64,000 nucleotides of DNA. Origin: an uncultured Pelagibacteraceae bacterium (GTDB taxonomy: Bacteria > Pseudomonadota > Alphaproteobacteria > Pelagibacterales > Pelagibacteraceae). Positions 32,974-41,813 of this stretch are shown here, one piece after another. The stretch lies in assembly GCA_902620525.1 (NCBI GenBank), contig CACNIK010000001.1, forward strand, positions 229,501 to 293,500, in the 5' to 3' direction. The translations under genes and the position numbers were made by a program. The notes beneath the pieces are model-generated. The model was given only the letters and a program-made list of their open reading frames with translations, searched no databases and was not told the DNA's origin. Position 1 is the stretch's first letter, and each line of letters starts with the position of its first letter.

Positions 32974-34362
32974 ATGACAAATAAAAATAAGACAGTTTGG
33001 TCGAGTAGATTTAAAAACCCGCCTTCCCAATCATTTCAAAGAATTGGGGCTTCTATAAACGTGGACAAGAGACTCTACGAACAGGATATTTTTGCATCAA
33101 AAATTCATACTCAAATGCTAATTAAAAAAAAAATAATTCCTATTAAAGAAGGAAAAAAGATAATTAAGGGACTAAATAAAATTAAAGGACAAATTAAAAA
33201 AGGTAAATTTGAATTTAAAGAAAAATTTGAAGATATTCATTTGAATATTGAAAAAAAATTATACGAAATAATAGGAGACTCAGCAGGTTATATGCATACT
33301 GCTAGATCAAGAAACGACCAGGTAGTGACGGACTTTAAGCTTTGGATAAAAGATTCGTCTTTAGTATTAATTAAAGAATTAAATTCATTAATGAAAAATT
33401 TGATAAAAAAAGCAGATAAAAACGTAGGAACTGTTATGCCAGGTTTTACCCATCTTAAGAACGCTCAGCCTGTATCATTTGCACATTATCTTCTAGCCTA
33501 TTATGAAATGTTAAAAAGAGATAAGCAAAGATTTCAAAATAATTTGGAATTAATGAACGAGTCTCCACTTGGCGCAGCAGCCTTATCAGGGACATCTTAC
33601 AATATAGATAGAAACTTTACTTCTAAAAAGTTAGGTTTTAAAAAACCCACAAATAATTCGATTGATACAGTTTCGGATAGAGATTTTGCTATAGATTTTC
33701 TTTATGCTTGCGCAGTGTGTGCAATGCATCTATCGAGACTGGCTGAAGACTTTATAATATTAAATTCCGATGCTTATCAGTTGATTAGCTTTAATGATAA
33801 AATGCTTACTGGTTCATCTATAATGCCTCAAAAAAAGAATCCTGATCCAGCAGAACTAATAAGAGGTAGAACTGGAATTAATTATGGAAAGTTAAATTCT
33901 ATTTTAACAATAATGAAAGGACTTCCAATTTCATATTTTAAAGATTTACAAGATGATAAAGCATTAGTATTTGATGGTTATGATACTTTAAAAGATACTT
34001 TGCTCATGAGCAATGAGCTAGTTAAAAATATTAAACCAAATAAAGCTAGAATGTCTGATATGGCAAAAACTGGATATACTACGGCAACAGATTTTGCCGA
34101 CTACCTTGTAAAAGATCAAAAACTATCTTTTAGAGAAGCTTATAGAATATCCTCAAAAATCGTAAATTACGCAGAAAAAAATAAGAAAAATCTGGATGAA
34201 TTAACTTTAAATGAAATAAAGAAGTTTTACAAAAACTTGAGTAATAATGTTTTAAAAATTTTTAATGTAAAACACTCTATGAATTCAAAAAATTCTTATG
34301 GTGGAACTTCTGAAAGAAATATAAAGAATATGATAAGAAAGTACAAAAAGGAGCTAAAATGA
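32974..34362 (+). CDS. argH: Argininosuccinate lyase
   Basis: Splits argininosuccinate into arginine and fumarate, the last step of arginine synthesis. The superfamily signature GSSIMPQKKNPDPAEL lies at about 280-295 with the catalytic serine. HTARSRNDQV and GFTHLKNAQPVSFAH are the other two conserved blocks. The 462 residues are standard. Its stop overlaps the next tiny lipoprotein start (ATGA), and lysA follows, an arrangement found in many alphaproteobacteria. Confidence 0.96.
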   Translation: MTNKNKTVWSSRFKNPPSQSFQRIGASINVDKRLYEQDIFASKIHTQMLIKKKIIPIKEGKKIIKGLNKIKGQIKKGKFEFKEKFEDIHLNIEKKLYEIIGDSAGYMHTARSRNDQVVTDFKLWIKDSSLVLIKELNSLMKNLIKKADKNVGTVMPGFTHLKNAQPVSFAHYLLAYYEMLKRDKQRFQNNLELMNESPLGAAALSGTSYNIDRNFTSKKLGFKKPTNNSIDTVSDRDFAIDFLYACAVCAMHLSRLAEDFIILNSDAYQLISFNDKMLTGSSIMPQKKNPDPAELIRGRTGINYGKLNSILTIMKGLPISYFKDLQDDKALVFDGYDTLKDTLLMSNELVKNIKPNKARMSDMAKTGYTTATDFADYLVKDQKLSFREAYRISSKIVNYAEKNKKNLDELTLNEIKKFYKNLSNNVLKIFNVKHSMNSKNSYGGTSERNIKNMIRKYKKELK

Positions 34363-34469
34363 AATTTTTTATTACTATAATATTATTTATGTTTATATTA
34401 GGATCATGCGGAAAAAAATCAGATCCACAGTACCAAGGGTCAATTAATAATTTTACAAAAATAATTTAA
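34359..34469 (+). CDS. 36-residue lipoprotein of the LptM/YifL type
   Basis: A short ORF overlaps the argH stop by 4 bases and ends 3 bases before lysA. The product has a hydrophobic signal, MKFFITIILFMFILGSC, ending in a lipobox with cysteine at residue 17, followed by GKKSDPQYQGS. A lipid-anchored cysteine followed by G-K-K and then a proline is the pattern of the short YifL/LptM family, which assists LptD maturation. The argH-lipoprotein-lysA context also fits. The mature part is only 20 residues, at the small end. Confidence 0.75.
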   Translation: MKFFITIILFMFILGSCGKKSDPQYQGSINNFTKII

Positions 34470-34472
34470 TAT

Positions 34473-35702
34473 ATGTCTTATATAAGATATAAAAATAATA
34501 ATCTATTTGTGGAAAATGTCTCCGTAAAAAGACTGGCGTCAAAATTAAGTACCCCATTTTATCTTTATTCGGAGAGTAATATTATTGAAAATTATAAATC
34601 ATTTTCAAATAATTTCAAAAGATCTAAACCACTAATTTGTTTTTCAGTAAAAGCAAATTCAAATGTTCAAATTTTAAAAATTTTAAAAAAGATGGGATCA
34701 GGTGCAGATGTGGTTTCCGGAGGTGAATTACTTAAAGCTATAAAATCTGGCATACAACCCGGTAAAATTGTTTTCTCTGGTGTCGGTAAAACAGAGGATG
34801 AAATAAGATTAGCTATAAAAACAAATATCTTGTTAATAAATGTGGAGTCAGAAAATGAGGCTATATTGATTAATAAAATTGCAGGTTACTTAAAAAAAAA
34901 GGTCGCTATAGGTATTAGACTTAATCCTGATATTAATGCACCAACTCATAAAAAAATTTCTACAGGTAAAGCGGAAGACAAATTTGGTCTTTCGCAAACA
35001 AGTTTAATTTCATTTTGTCTTAATATTAAAAAATTGAAAAATTTGAGACTTGATGCAATAAGTGTACATATTGGAAGTCAAATATTAAGTGAAAATCCTT
35101 TTAAAAAGACTTTAAAAGTCTTGGAGGAAATAATTAATAAAACAAAAATTAACTTCAAGTTCGTAGATCTTGGTGGTGGTTTTGGTATTGCTTATAAAAA
35201 AAATGACAGAAAAATAAATCTTAAAAACTATTCAAATTTAGTAGAAAAGTTCAGAAAGAAATATAATTGTAGTATAATTTTTGAACCAGGACGGGCGATT
35301 GTAGGTAATACAGCTATCTTAGTTACTAAAGTTCAGTACTTGAAAAAAGGTTCAAATAAAACATTTGCAATTTTAAATGCTGGTATGAATGATTTTATGA
35401 GAACTGCACTTTATGATGCTGTGCATAACATAATTCCAGTAACTAAAAATGGTAAAAAAAGTAAAGGGCCTTTAGAATTCGTTGGTCCAATATGTGAGAC
35501 TACTTGCAAATTTATCAAATATAATAAATACCAAAGACTTAATCAATCTGATTACGTTGCTATTTCAGACGTTGGAGCTTATGGAGCTTCTTTGTCCTCA
35601 AATTATAATACAAAACCTTTAATAGCTGAGTTAATTATAAATAAATCTAAAGCTAGAGTAATTAGAAAAAAACAGGATATAAAAAGCTTAATAAACCAAT
35701 AA
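34473..35702 (+). CDS. lysA: Diaminopimelate decarboxylase
   Basis: PLP enzyme that makes lysine from meso-diaminopimelate. The Schiff-base lysine is Lys60 in CFSVKANSN. SVHIGSQI, the glycine loop DLGGGFGI and EPGRAIVGN bind the phosphate. The catalytic cysteine is in VGPICETTC, and the Tyr lies in SDVGAYGASLSSNYN. 409 residues is standard. It ends with a 1-base overlap to the acyltransferase. Confidence 0.96.
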   Translation: MSYIRYKNNNLFVENVSVKRLASKLSTPFYLYSESNIIENYKSFSNNFKRSKPLICFSVKANSNVQILKILKKMGSGADVVSGGELLKAIKSGIQPGKIVFSGVGKTEDEIRLAIKTNILLINVESENEAILINKIAGYLKKKVAIGIRLNPDINAPTHKKISTGKAEDKFGLSQTSLISFCLNIKKLKNLRLDAISVHIGSQILSENPFKKTLKVLEEIINKTKINFKFVDLGGGFGIAYKKNDRKINLKNYSNLVEKFRKKYNCSIIFEPGRAIVGNTAILVTKVQYLKKGSNKTFAILNAGMNDFMRTALYDAVHNIIPVTKNGKKSKGPLEFVGPICETTCKFIKYNKYQRLNQSDYVAISDVGAYGASLSSNYNTKPLIAELIINKSKARVIRKKQDIKSLINQ

Positions 35703-36409
35703 TGCAATTTATAAGATCGTTCTTATTTACCATATTATTTTATTTTACCCTAATATTAGTTTTTGTTTTAGCTATACCAACATTAATTCTACCAAGTAAA
35801 ACTACTTTAGTCTGTGGAAAGATATTGGCACATATAATTATAATTTTATTAAGGGTTATATTAGGGGTTAGAGTTACTTTTTCTGGAGTAGAAAATTTAA
35901 AAAAAAACGAGAGATTTTTTGTTGCAAGTGCACATCAATCTTTACTTGAAACATTTATACTCCAAGCACCTTTACAGTATCCTATTTTTATTCTTAAAAA
36001 GGAACTTCTTAAAATTCCATTATTTGGTTGGTATTTAAAAAAAATTGGTTCAATTGATATTGTAAGAGACACTACTACAAAAGATAATTTAAATTTTTTT
36101 GATAAAATCAAAAGTATTATTGAAATTAGTAAAAGACCTCTTTTAATTTTTCCCCAAGGGACAAGAGTGAAATTCGGTGAAAGACTGCCATTTAAAAAAG
36201 GCGTTGGTAGAATTTACGAGGTATTAAATATGCCTTGTGTTCCTGTTGCGTTAAACACTGGAAAAGTTTGGCCAAAAAACAGTTTTTTGAAATATAATCA
36301 CGACATTAAGGTATCTTTCTTAGAACCTATTGGACCAGGAAAAGATAAAGATTCTTTTATAAGTGATTTAGAGACTAAAATATATTCTTCTATTGATAAT
36401 TTAGATTAA
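35702..36409 (+). CDS. plsC: 1-acyl-glycerol-3-phosphate acyltransferase (PlsC family)
   Basis: Membrane acyltransferase making phosphatidic acid. Two N-terminal hydrophobic segments precede the catalytic AHQSLLE (His78, Glu83), an HX4E form seen in alphaproteobacterial homologs in place of HX4D. FPQGTRVKFGE near 150 is the acceptor-binding motif, and VPVALNTGKVWPK is the third block. 235 residues fit. The gene starts on the last base of lysA and converges on tyrA with a 4-base overlap. Confidence 0.9.
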   Translation: MQFIRSFLFTILFYFTLILVFVLAIPTLILPSKTTLVCGKILAHIIIILLRVILGVRVTFSGVENLKKNERFFVASAHQSLLETFILQAPLQYPIFILKKELLKIPLFGWYLKKIGSIDIVRDTTTKDNLNFFDKIKSIIEISKRPLLIFPQGTRVKFGERLPFKKGVGRIYEVLNMPCVPVALNTGKVWPKNSFLKYNHDIKVSFLEPIGPGKDKDSFISDLETKIYSSIDNLD

Positions 36410-37311
36410 TTTTTTTTTCTACCAAAGTCCGGGGTTTCAACATCTTGACCGGCTTTAACAATTTCTTTTCTAACATTCTTAGTTGAAGCAAATATTTTTA
36501 AGAGTTTATCACCATTTTTCTCTGTTATTGCTTTTTTAAAAGTATCAATATTTTTTGAAAATTCATCTAAAATTTTTATAATATTTTCACTGTTATCAAT
36601 AAAAATATCTTTCCACATCAAAGGGTCTGAAGATGCAATACGAGTAAAGTCTCTTAAACCTCCTGCACTATATTTGATAATTTCATTTTTAAATTTTTCA
36701 TCAGTATTAATTGCGGTTATTACAATATTGTATGCTACCGCGTGAGGTAAATGACTAGTAAGGGCAAGTATATAGTCATGCTCAGCAATACTCATTAATT
36801 TTACCTTGCTTCCTAAAAATTCCCAGAATTTTTTTAATTTTTCAACTTTATCTTTGTCTGAGTTTTTAGTGTCACAAATTATTGTCCATCTATTTTTAAA
36901 CAAATCTTTAAATCCGGCAGAGGGACCGCTTTCTTCGGTTCCTGCTATAGGATGGGATGCTATCCAGAAAATATTTGTAAAATTAAAATTTTCAAATATT
37001 TTATTTGCCTCTTTTTTTACAGATCCAGTGTCTGTAATTATAGCGCCCTTTTTAAAATTATCTTTTGCAGATAATAGAACTTCTTTGTAAGAGCTTAGAG
37101 GAATAGCAAGAATTATTAGATCTGAGTCTTTTACCGCAGATTGAATATCTTTTGAGATGTTATTACATAAATTTTCTTTTTTAATAGTTTCAACTACATC
37201 TTTTGATTTATCAAAAACTGTAATTGTACTACTAATTTCATTATTATTTATGTTTCTAAGAATTGACGAACCTATTAAACCACAACCAATAATAGTTATT
37301 TTTTCAAACAT
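36406..37311 (-). CDS. tyrA: Prephenate/arogenate dehydrogenase
   Basis: NAD(P)-dependent dehydrogenase of tyrosine synthesis. The dinucleotide fold is at the N-terminus (IIGCGLIGSSI, 7-17). ASHPIAGTEESGPSAG contains the conserved substrate-site histidine and Glu. LTSHLPHAVAYN and GGLRDFTRIASSDP are family blocks. 301 residues without an ACT domain match the alphaproteobacterial form, which often accepts both prephenate and arogenate. It overlaps hisC as TAATG and probably follows it in one operon. Confidence 0.93.
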   Translation of the reverse strand: MFEKITIIGCGLIGSSILRNINNNEISSTITVFDKSKDVVETIKKENLCNNISKDIQSAVKDSDLIILAIPLSSYKEVLLSAKDNFKKGAIITDTGSVKKEANKIFENFNFTNIFWIASHPIAGTEESGPSAGFKDLFKNRWTIICDTKNSDKDKVEKLKKFWEFLGSKVKLMSIAEHDYILALTSHLPHAVAYNIVITAINTDEKFKNEIIKYSAGGLRDFTRIASSDPLMWKDIFIDNSENIIKILDEFSKNIDTFKKAITEKNGDKLLKIFASTKNVRKEIVKAGQDVETPDFGRKKN

Positions 37312-38387
37312 TAAATTATCTTCCTTAAAGTCTTTATAAATTGTTTATTTTCGAAGTTATTTCCAACTGTTATTCTTAAAGAATTTTTTATCTTATACAC
37401 ATCCATTTTTCTGACTAGAATTCCACTTCTAGCTAATTTTAAAAATATTTTTTTTGAATTACCTTTAATCCTATTAAAGTTGACTAGTAAAAAATTTCCG
37501 TAACTAAAATTTGTTTCTATACCAAGATTTTTAAAATTATTATAAAAAATTTTAACCCATTTATTAACGTGTTTTATTTCCTTGTTTAACCACTTAACAT
37601 CTTTAATCGACTCCACAGCTGCAAATAGACCTGCTCTATTAATATTAAAAGGTGGTTTAACTTGATTTAATGCATTTATCAAATTTTTGGGGCCATATCC
37701 CCATCCAACTCTTAGTCCAGCAAGACCATAAATTTTTGAAAATGTTCTTGTTACAATAACATTTTTAGAATTAGAGAATAACTTCATACCTGGTAAATAA
37801 TGTTTATCTTTTACATATTCAAAATAAGCATCATCAACAACTAACAATATATCACTTCTTAACTTTTTTCTCAATTTGAGCAGTTCCTTTTTACCAATAA
37901 TTGTTCCAGTGGGGTTATTAGGATTTGCTAAAAAAACAATCTTTGTTTTTTTTGTTACTTTAGAAAGAATATTATTTATAGAAATTTTAAAATTTTTTTC
38001 TTTCGCATATTTAATCTTTGCTCCATAAATTTTGCTGTAAATCCTATAAATTATAAAACTAAACTCAGGAACAATTACCTCATCATTTTTATCAATAAAG
38101 GATTTGCATATTAGTTCGAATATTTGGTCAGAGCCAGACCCTAGAATAATTCTTCTAGGATCGAGCTTAAATTTTTTAGCCAATACTTTTCTAAGAAAAA
38201 TACCTTCTGAGTCTGGATACCTTTTTAAATTTTTTGATATTTTGTTGAATTCTTTTATTGCTCTAGGACTAGGACCCAATGCAGACTCATTAGCTGACAT
38301 TTTAATATTTGCCGCTTTCTGCTTGAATAGACTTAATCCAGCAACATATTTTTCTGCATTAATTTTTTTCGGTTTCGGTAAATTCAT
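37311..38387 (-). CDS. hisC: Histidinol-phosphate / aromatic aminotransferase
   Basis: Class II aminotransferase of 358 residues. ANPNNPTG binds substrate, DDAYFEY holds the cofactor ring, and the Schiff-base lysine is in TRTFSKIYGLAGLRVG. SANESALGPSP at the N-terminus is the HisC/Cobc-type start. Because it is paired with tyrA, it may also act on aromatic 2-oxoacids, as proteobacterial HisC-like enzymes do in tyrosine and phenylalanine synthesis. It diverges from metX. Confidence 0.92.
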   Translation of the reverse strand: MNLPKPKKINAEKYVAGLSLFKQKAANIKMSANESALGPSPRAIKEFNKISKNLKRYPDSEGIFLRKVLAKKFKLDPRRIILGSGSDQIFELICKSFIDKNDEVIVPEFSFIIYRIYSKIYGAKIKYAKEKNFKISINNILSKVTKKTKIVFLANPNNPTGTIIGKKELLKLRKKLRSDILLVVDDAYFEYVKDKHYLPGMKLFSNSKNVIVTRTFSKIYGLAGLRVGWGYGPKNLINALNQVKPPFNINRAGLFAAVESIKDVKWLNKEIKHVNKWVKIFYNNFKNLGIETNFSYGNFLLVNFNRIKGNSKKIFLKLARSGILVRKMDVYKIKNSLRITVGNNFENKQFIKTLRKII

Positions 38388-38480
38388 TTTATTTTAGTTA
38401 ATATATAAAAAGCTATAGTAATGCTAGTTTCATTACATATGAATTTGACAAGTTTACGACTATTTAGTATTAATTTCAGC

Positions 38481-38535
38481 AAGGCGCCGATTTAACCAAA
38501 TTGCAGGCGCTTTATAAATATTGCTAAACAGGAGA
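38481..38535 (+). promoter_or_regulatory. SAM-II riboswitch aptamer upstream of metX
   Basis: The sequence matches the SAM-II (metA) motif. A P1 stem pairs 38484-38488 with 38506-38510, extended by A-T and G-T pairs at 38481-38483 with 38511-38513. The conserved loop GATTTAACC is at 38489-38497, ATTGCA at 38500-38505 and the 3' pseudoknot strand GCTAAA at 38523-38528, followed by AGGAG (38530-38534). The GCTAAAC strand (38523-38529) is also an exact complement of GTTTAGC (38543-38549) inside the downstream terminator, giving a likely antiterminator. SAM binding would then favour termination. Confidence 0.9.
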
Positions 38536-38536
38536 T

Positions 38537-38563
38537 AGCCCAGTTTAGCTGGGCTTTTTTTTT
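38537..38563 (+). terminator. Riboswitch-controlled intrinsic terminator before metX
   Basis: AGCCCAG (38537-38543) pairs with CTGGGCT (38549-38555) around a TTTAG loop, followed by nine T residues (38555-38563). It lies between the SAM-II aptamer and the ATG of metX at 38566, so it fits conditional termination rather than a gene end. Confidence 0.88.
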
Positions 38564-38565
38564 GG

Positions 38566-39705
38566 ATGAACAGAAAACTTGAAAATATAAAGAAGATTAA
38601 AGTAGAAAAGCCACTTAAATTAGATTGTGGAAAGACAATTAATAATTTTCCTCTAGCATATGAAACCTACGGAAAATTGAACAAAAATAAAGATAATGCA
38701 ATTTTAGTTTTCCATGCCCTTACCGGTGATCAATTTGTTTCTGGTACCAATCCTATTACAAACAAAGAAGGATGGTGGGTTACTGCTGTCGGTCCAGGAA
38801 AAGCTCTGGACACAAATAAATATTTTGTAATTTGTGCAAATGTTATAGGTGGTTGTATGGGTTCTTTAGGCCCTAAAGATATTAATCCGGAAACTAAACA
38901 GCCGTATGGGTTAGAATTTCCAGTAATTACAATTAGAGATATGGTCAGAGCCCAAGAGTCATTACTTGATCATCTTGGAATAAAAAAACTATTATGTGCA
39001 ACTGGAGGATCTATGGGTGGTATGCAACTTTTACAGTTCTGCTCGACCTTTCCTAATAGATGTTTTTCAGCAATTCCAATTGCTTGTAGCTCGAGTCATA
39101 GCGCACAAAATATTGCTCTAAATGAGTTAGCTCGCCAGGCCATCATGGCCGATCCTGTATGGGACAAGGGTAAATATTTTCTTAAAGATGTTCAGCCAAA
39201 GAATGGATTAGCTGTTGCAAGAATGGTTGGGCACATAAGTTATTTATCAGAAAAAGGTATGCAAGAAAAGTTTGGAAGAAAATTACAGGAAAAAGCAGAT
39301 TACGAATTTAGCTTTAATGCCGACTTTCAAGTTGAAAGTTATTTAAGACACCAAGGTTTCGCATTTGTCGAGAGATTTGATGCTAACTCTGTTTTATACA
39401 TTACACGAGCGATGGACTATTTTGATCTTTCTAAACAATTTAAGGGTGGTTTAGTAGAGGCTTTTAAAGGACAAAAAACTAAATTTTTGATAATTTCTTT
39501 CTCTTCCGATTGGCTTTACACAACTAAGGAAAATAAAGATATAGTTATAGCTTTAAATGCCTCGGGAGCAGATGTTTCTTACTCAGAAATTTTTACAGAC
39601 AAAGGGCATGACTCTTTCTTACTACAAGTACCAGATTTTTTAAAAACATTAAAAAGTTTTGTAGACTCAATGTATGAGAAATTTAAAAATGAAAAAAGAA
39701 TTTAA
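38566..39705 (+). CDS. metX: Homoserine O-acetyltransferase MetX
   Basis: Alpha/beta-hydrolase-fold acyltransferase that starts methionine synthesis by acylating homoserine. The nucleophile is Ser149 in [18 protein letters not shown] near the N-terminus and the catalytic His in DKGHDSFLL are intact, and the late Asp is in [14 protein letters not shown]. 379 residues is standard. ATG 38566 follows the terminator T-run after only two G residues, with no adjacent ribosome site. The riboswitch AGGAG lies about 31 bases upstream. metW overlaps its 3' end. Confidence 0.95.
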   Translation: MNRKLENIKKIKVEKPLKLDCGKTINNFPLAYETYGKLNKNKDNAILVFHALTGDQFVSGTNPITNKEGWWVTAVGPGKALDTNKYFVICANVIGGCMGSLGPKDINPETKQPYGLEFPVITIRDMVRAQESLLDHLGIKKLLCATGGSMGGMQLLQFCSTFPNRCFSAIPIACSSSHSAQNIALNELARQAIMADPVWDKGKYFLKDVQPKNGLAVARMVGHISYLSEKGMQEKFGRKLQEKADYEFSFNADFQVESYLRHQGFAFVERFDANSVLYITRAMDYFDLSKQFKGGLVEAFKGQKTKFLIISFSSDWLYTTKENKDIVIALNASGADVSYSEIFTDKGHDSFLLQVPDFLKTLKSFVDSMYEKFKNEKRI

Positions 39706-40282
39706 AGTAATTGCTGATTTATTACCGAATAATACAAGAGTATTAGATGTGGGTTGTGGAGATGGTTCTTTGATGGATTTACTTTACAAGAAAAAGAATA
39801 TTGAAGTTCGAGGTTTAGAACTTGATCAAATTAATGTTCAACAATGTATCCATAAAGGTTTACCTGTTATACAAGGTAATGCGGAAACAGAACTTCATCA
39901 ATTTCCTAACCAATCATTTGACTATGTAGTTTTGAGTCAAACTCTCCAAGCTTTTTACAATCCAGAAAAAGTATTAAGAGAACTTTTGAGAATTGGTAAG
40001 TCAGTGATTATTTCGATACCAAATTTTGGATACTGGAAAGTAAGGACAAAACTTTTATTTTTTGGTAAAATGCCAGTAACTAAAACTTTACCCAATACTT
40101 GGTATAACACGCCAAATTTACATATGTGTACAATTAAAGATCTTTTTAGTTTTTGTGATGAAAAAAAAATAAAAATTCAAAAAGTAATTGGAGTAAACGA
40201 AGATAAAACATCTTTAATTAAAAGAAATAATTTAGAAATTAAGAATCTTTTTTCAAAACTAGGAATATTTTTAATTGGATAA
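39689..40282 (+). CDS. metW: Methionine biosynthesis protein MetW
   Basis: Methyltransferase-fold protein paired with MetX in many proteobacteria. The SAM-type glycine loop is VLDVGCGDG (residues 18-26). [17 protein letters not shown] and [10 protein letters not shown] are MetW hallmarks. I chose ATG 39689 ([15 protein letters not shown]), which matches the usual MetW N-terminus; ATG 39674 would add only five residues. Overlap with metX is 17 bases. MetW is thought to act with MetX, but its reaction is not settled. Confidence 0.92.
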   Translation: MKKEFKVIADLLPNNTRVLDVGCGDGSLMDLLYKKKNIEVRGLELDQINVQQCIHKGLPVIQGNAETELHQFPNQSFDYVVLSQTLQAFYNPEKVLRELLRIGKSVIISIPNFGYWKVRTKLLFFGKMPVTKTLPNTWYNTPNLHMCTIKDLFSFCDEKKIKIQKVIGVNEDKTSLIKRNNLEIKNLFSKLGIFLIG

Positions 40283-40283
40283 C

Positions 40284-41042
40284 ATGAAAATAGAAATAAT
40301 TAAGTGCTTAAAAGATAATTACAGTTATTTAATATTTGATGAAGAAACTAACACTGTATCAATAGTGGATCCATCTGAGTTCATTTCATGTGATAAAGTA
40401 ATTCAAAAGTATAAGAAGCTAGATTATATACTTAATACCCATCATCATGCTGATCATGTTGATGGTAATATTGAGCTTAAAAAAAAGTACAATTCTAAAA
40501 TAATAGGCTATCACGATGACAAAGATCGCATCCCTGGAATTGATATTTTGTTAAAAGACGGCCAAATTCAAAAAATTGGAAACCTAGTTTTTAAAACAAT
40601 ATTTATTCCAGGTCATACAAAAGGTCATATTGCTTTTCACTTTAAAGACAAAAAAATTATATTTACTGGAGATACCCTATTTTCTTTAGGATGCGGTAGA
40701 GTGTTTGAGGGGACTCATTTAGAAATGTTTAATTCATTAAATAAACTTAAAACTCTCCCCCTTGAAACAAAAGTTTATTGTGGACATGAATATACAAAAT
40801 CAAATTTAAACTTTTGTTTAAAGTATGATCCAAATAATTTAAGCCTTAAAGAAAAATCTATTAAAGTTAATTCAAAAATAAAAAGTAATCTTCCAACAAT
40901 ACCGACCACTATAGGTGAAGAATTAAAAACTAATATTTTTTTAAGACTTGATAACAGTGACATTAGAAAGGTATTAAATCTTAAGGACTCTTCAAATCAA
41001 GAAGTTTTTTCAAAATTACGAGATTTAAAGGACATATTTTAA
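40284..41042 (+). CDS. gloB: Hydroxyacylglutathione hydrolase (glyoxalase II)
   Basis: Metallo-beta-lactamase-fold thioesterase that completes methylglyoxal removal, releasing D-lactate and glutathione. The metal motif is THHHADHVDG (52-61). Further ligands are in IPGHTKGHI, FTGDTLFSLGCGR and VYCGHEYT. The C-terminal substrate domain ends with FSKLRDLKD. I start at ATG 40284, 1 base after metW, giving 252 residues; an upstream TTG (40275) would add three. It is the last gene of the metX group. Confidence 0.93.
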   Translation: MKIEIIKCLKDNYSYLIFDEETNTVSIVDPSEFISCDKVIQKYKKLDYILNTHHHADHVDGNIELKKKYNSKIIGYHDDKDRIPGIDILLKDGQIQKIGNLVFKTIFIPGHTKGHIAFHFKDKKIIFTGDTLFSLGCGRVFEGTHLEMFNSLNKLKTLPLETKVYCGHEYTKSNLNFCLKYDPNNLSLKEKSIKVNSKIKSNLPTIPTTIGEELKTNIFLRLDNSDIRKVLNLKDSSNQEVFSKLRDLKDIF

Positions 41043-41053
41043 CCTCAATATTC

Positions 41054-41081
41054 TTGACTTGAAATGATTGAAGGCTATATT
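41054..41081 (+). promoter_or_regulatory. Promoter for the rplU-rpmA operon
   Basis: TTGACT (41054-41059), a 16-base spacer and TATATT (41076-41081). The predicted start is near 41088, leaving a 20-base leader with ribosome site AAGGAAA before the rplU ATG at 41108. Confidence 0.55.
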
Positions 41082-41107
41082 GCGTTGAAACTAAAAAAAG
41101 GAAATTT

Positions 41108-41515
41108 ATGTCATTTGCAATAATTGAAACAGGTGGAAAACAATACAAAGTATCTACAAGTAAAATTTTAAAAATAGAGAAGCTTGATGCTAAAAAAGGG
41201 GAAACAATTAAATTCAAAAACGTTTTACTCTTGAATGACAATAAAGCTACCGAGATTGGAAACCCTAGCATTGAAGGTGCTACGGTTGAGGCTAAACTAC
41301 TAGATAATGTTAAAGACAGAACAATATTAGTTTTTCACAAAAGAAGAAGAAAGAATTCAAGAAAAAAAAATGGGCATAGACAGCAACATTCAAAAATTCA
41401 AATTACAAAGATTTTAGCCAAAGGCGGAAAAATAGTTGATGAAGCTAAAATAGAAAAAAAAAAGAAAGCTACCAAAGAGACAAAAAAGGATATAAAAAAG
41501 ACAGTAAAAAAATAG
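41108..41515 (+). CDS. rplU: 50S ribosomal protein L21
   Basis: Large-subunit ribosomal protein that contacts 23S rRNA. FAIIETGGKQYKVS at the start and FHKRRRKNSRKKNGHRQ in the middle are diagnostic. At 135 residues it is about 30 longer than the usual 103 because of a Lys/Glu-rich C-terminal tail (from about residue 110, rich in KKK). Such tails occur in alphaproteobacterial L21. Clear ribosome site; rpmA follows after 8 bases. Confidence 0.97.
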   Translation: MSFAIIETGGKQYKVSTSKILKIEKLDAKKGETIKFKNVLLLNDNKATEIGNPSIEGATVEAKLLDNVKDRTILVFHKRRRKNSRKKNGHRQQHSKIQITKILAKGGKIVDEAKIEKKKKATKETKKDIKKTVKK

Positions 41516-41523
41516 GAAATTAA

Positions 41524-41778
41524 ATGGCAACAAAAAAAGCAGGTGGATCATCGCGAAACGGACGAGATAGTAAAGGTCGAAGACTCGGTGTTAAAAGATA
41601 TGGTGATCAGCTAGTAATACCTGGAAATATAATAGTCAGACAAAGAGGAACTAAAATTCATCCTGGTAATAATGTTGGTATGGGTAAAGATCACTCAATT
41701 TATTCTTTAATAAAAGGTAAAGTAAAATTTAAAAAATCAAAACTTAACAGAACTTTTGTTTCTGTAATTCCCAGCTAA
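41524..41778 (+). CDS. rpmA: 50S ribosomal protein L27
   Basis: Large-subunit protein near the peptidyl-transferase centre. The conserved N-terminus [18 protein letters not shown] is intact, with [12 protein letters not shown] following; the KHPG-like block reads [13 protein letters not shown]. 84 residues is standard, and there is no N-terminal cleavage extension. It follows rplU and is separated from obgE by an AT-rich hairpin. Confidence 0.98.
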   Translation: MATKKAGGSSRNGRDSKGRRLGVKRYGDQLVIPGNIIVRQRGTKIHPGNNVGMGKDHSIYSLIKGKVKFKKSKLNRTFVSVIPS

Positions 41779-41780
41779 AA

Positions 41781-41806
41781 ATATAAATAACCTTAATTAT
41801 TTATAT
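41781..41806 (+). terminator. Hairpin between rpmA and obgE
   Basis: Perfect 10-bp arms ATATAAATAA and TTATTTATAT with a CCTTAA loop. Being all A-T and lacking a T-run, it is at most a weak attenuator or processing site, and might lower obgE relative to ribosomal protein output. Confidence 0.35.
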
Positions 41807-41813
41807 CAATACA

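Noticed and set aside
35931-35955. PlsC with HX4E in place of HX4D as a damaged active site
   Set aside because: The HQSxxE form is common in alphaproteobacterial PlsC, so it is not a defect.
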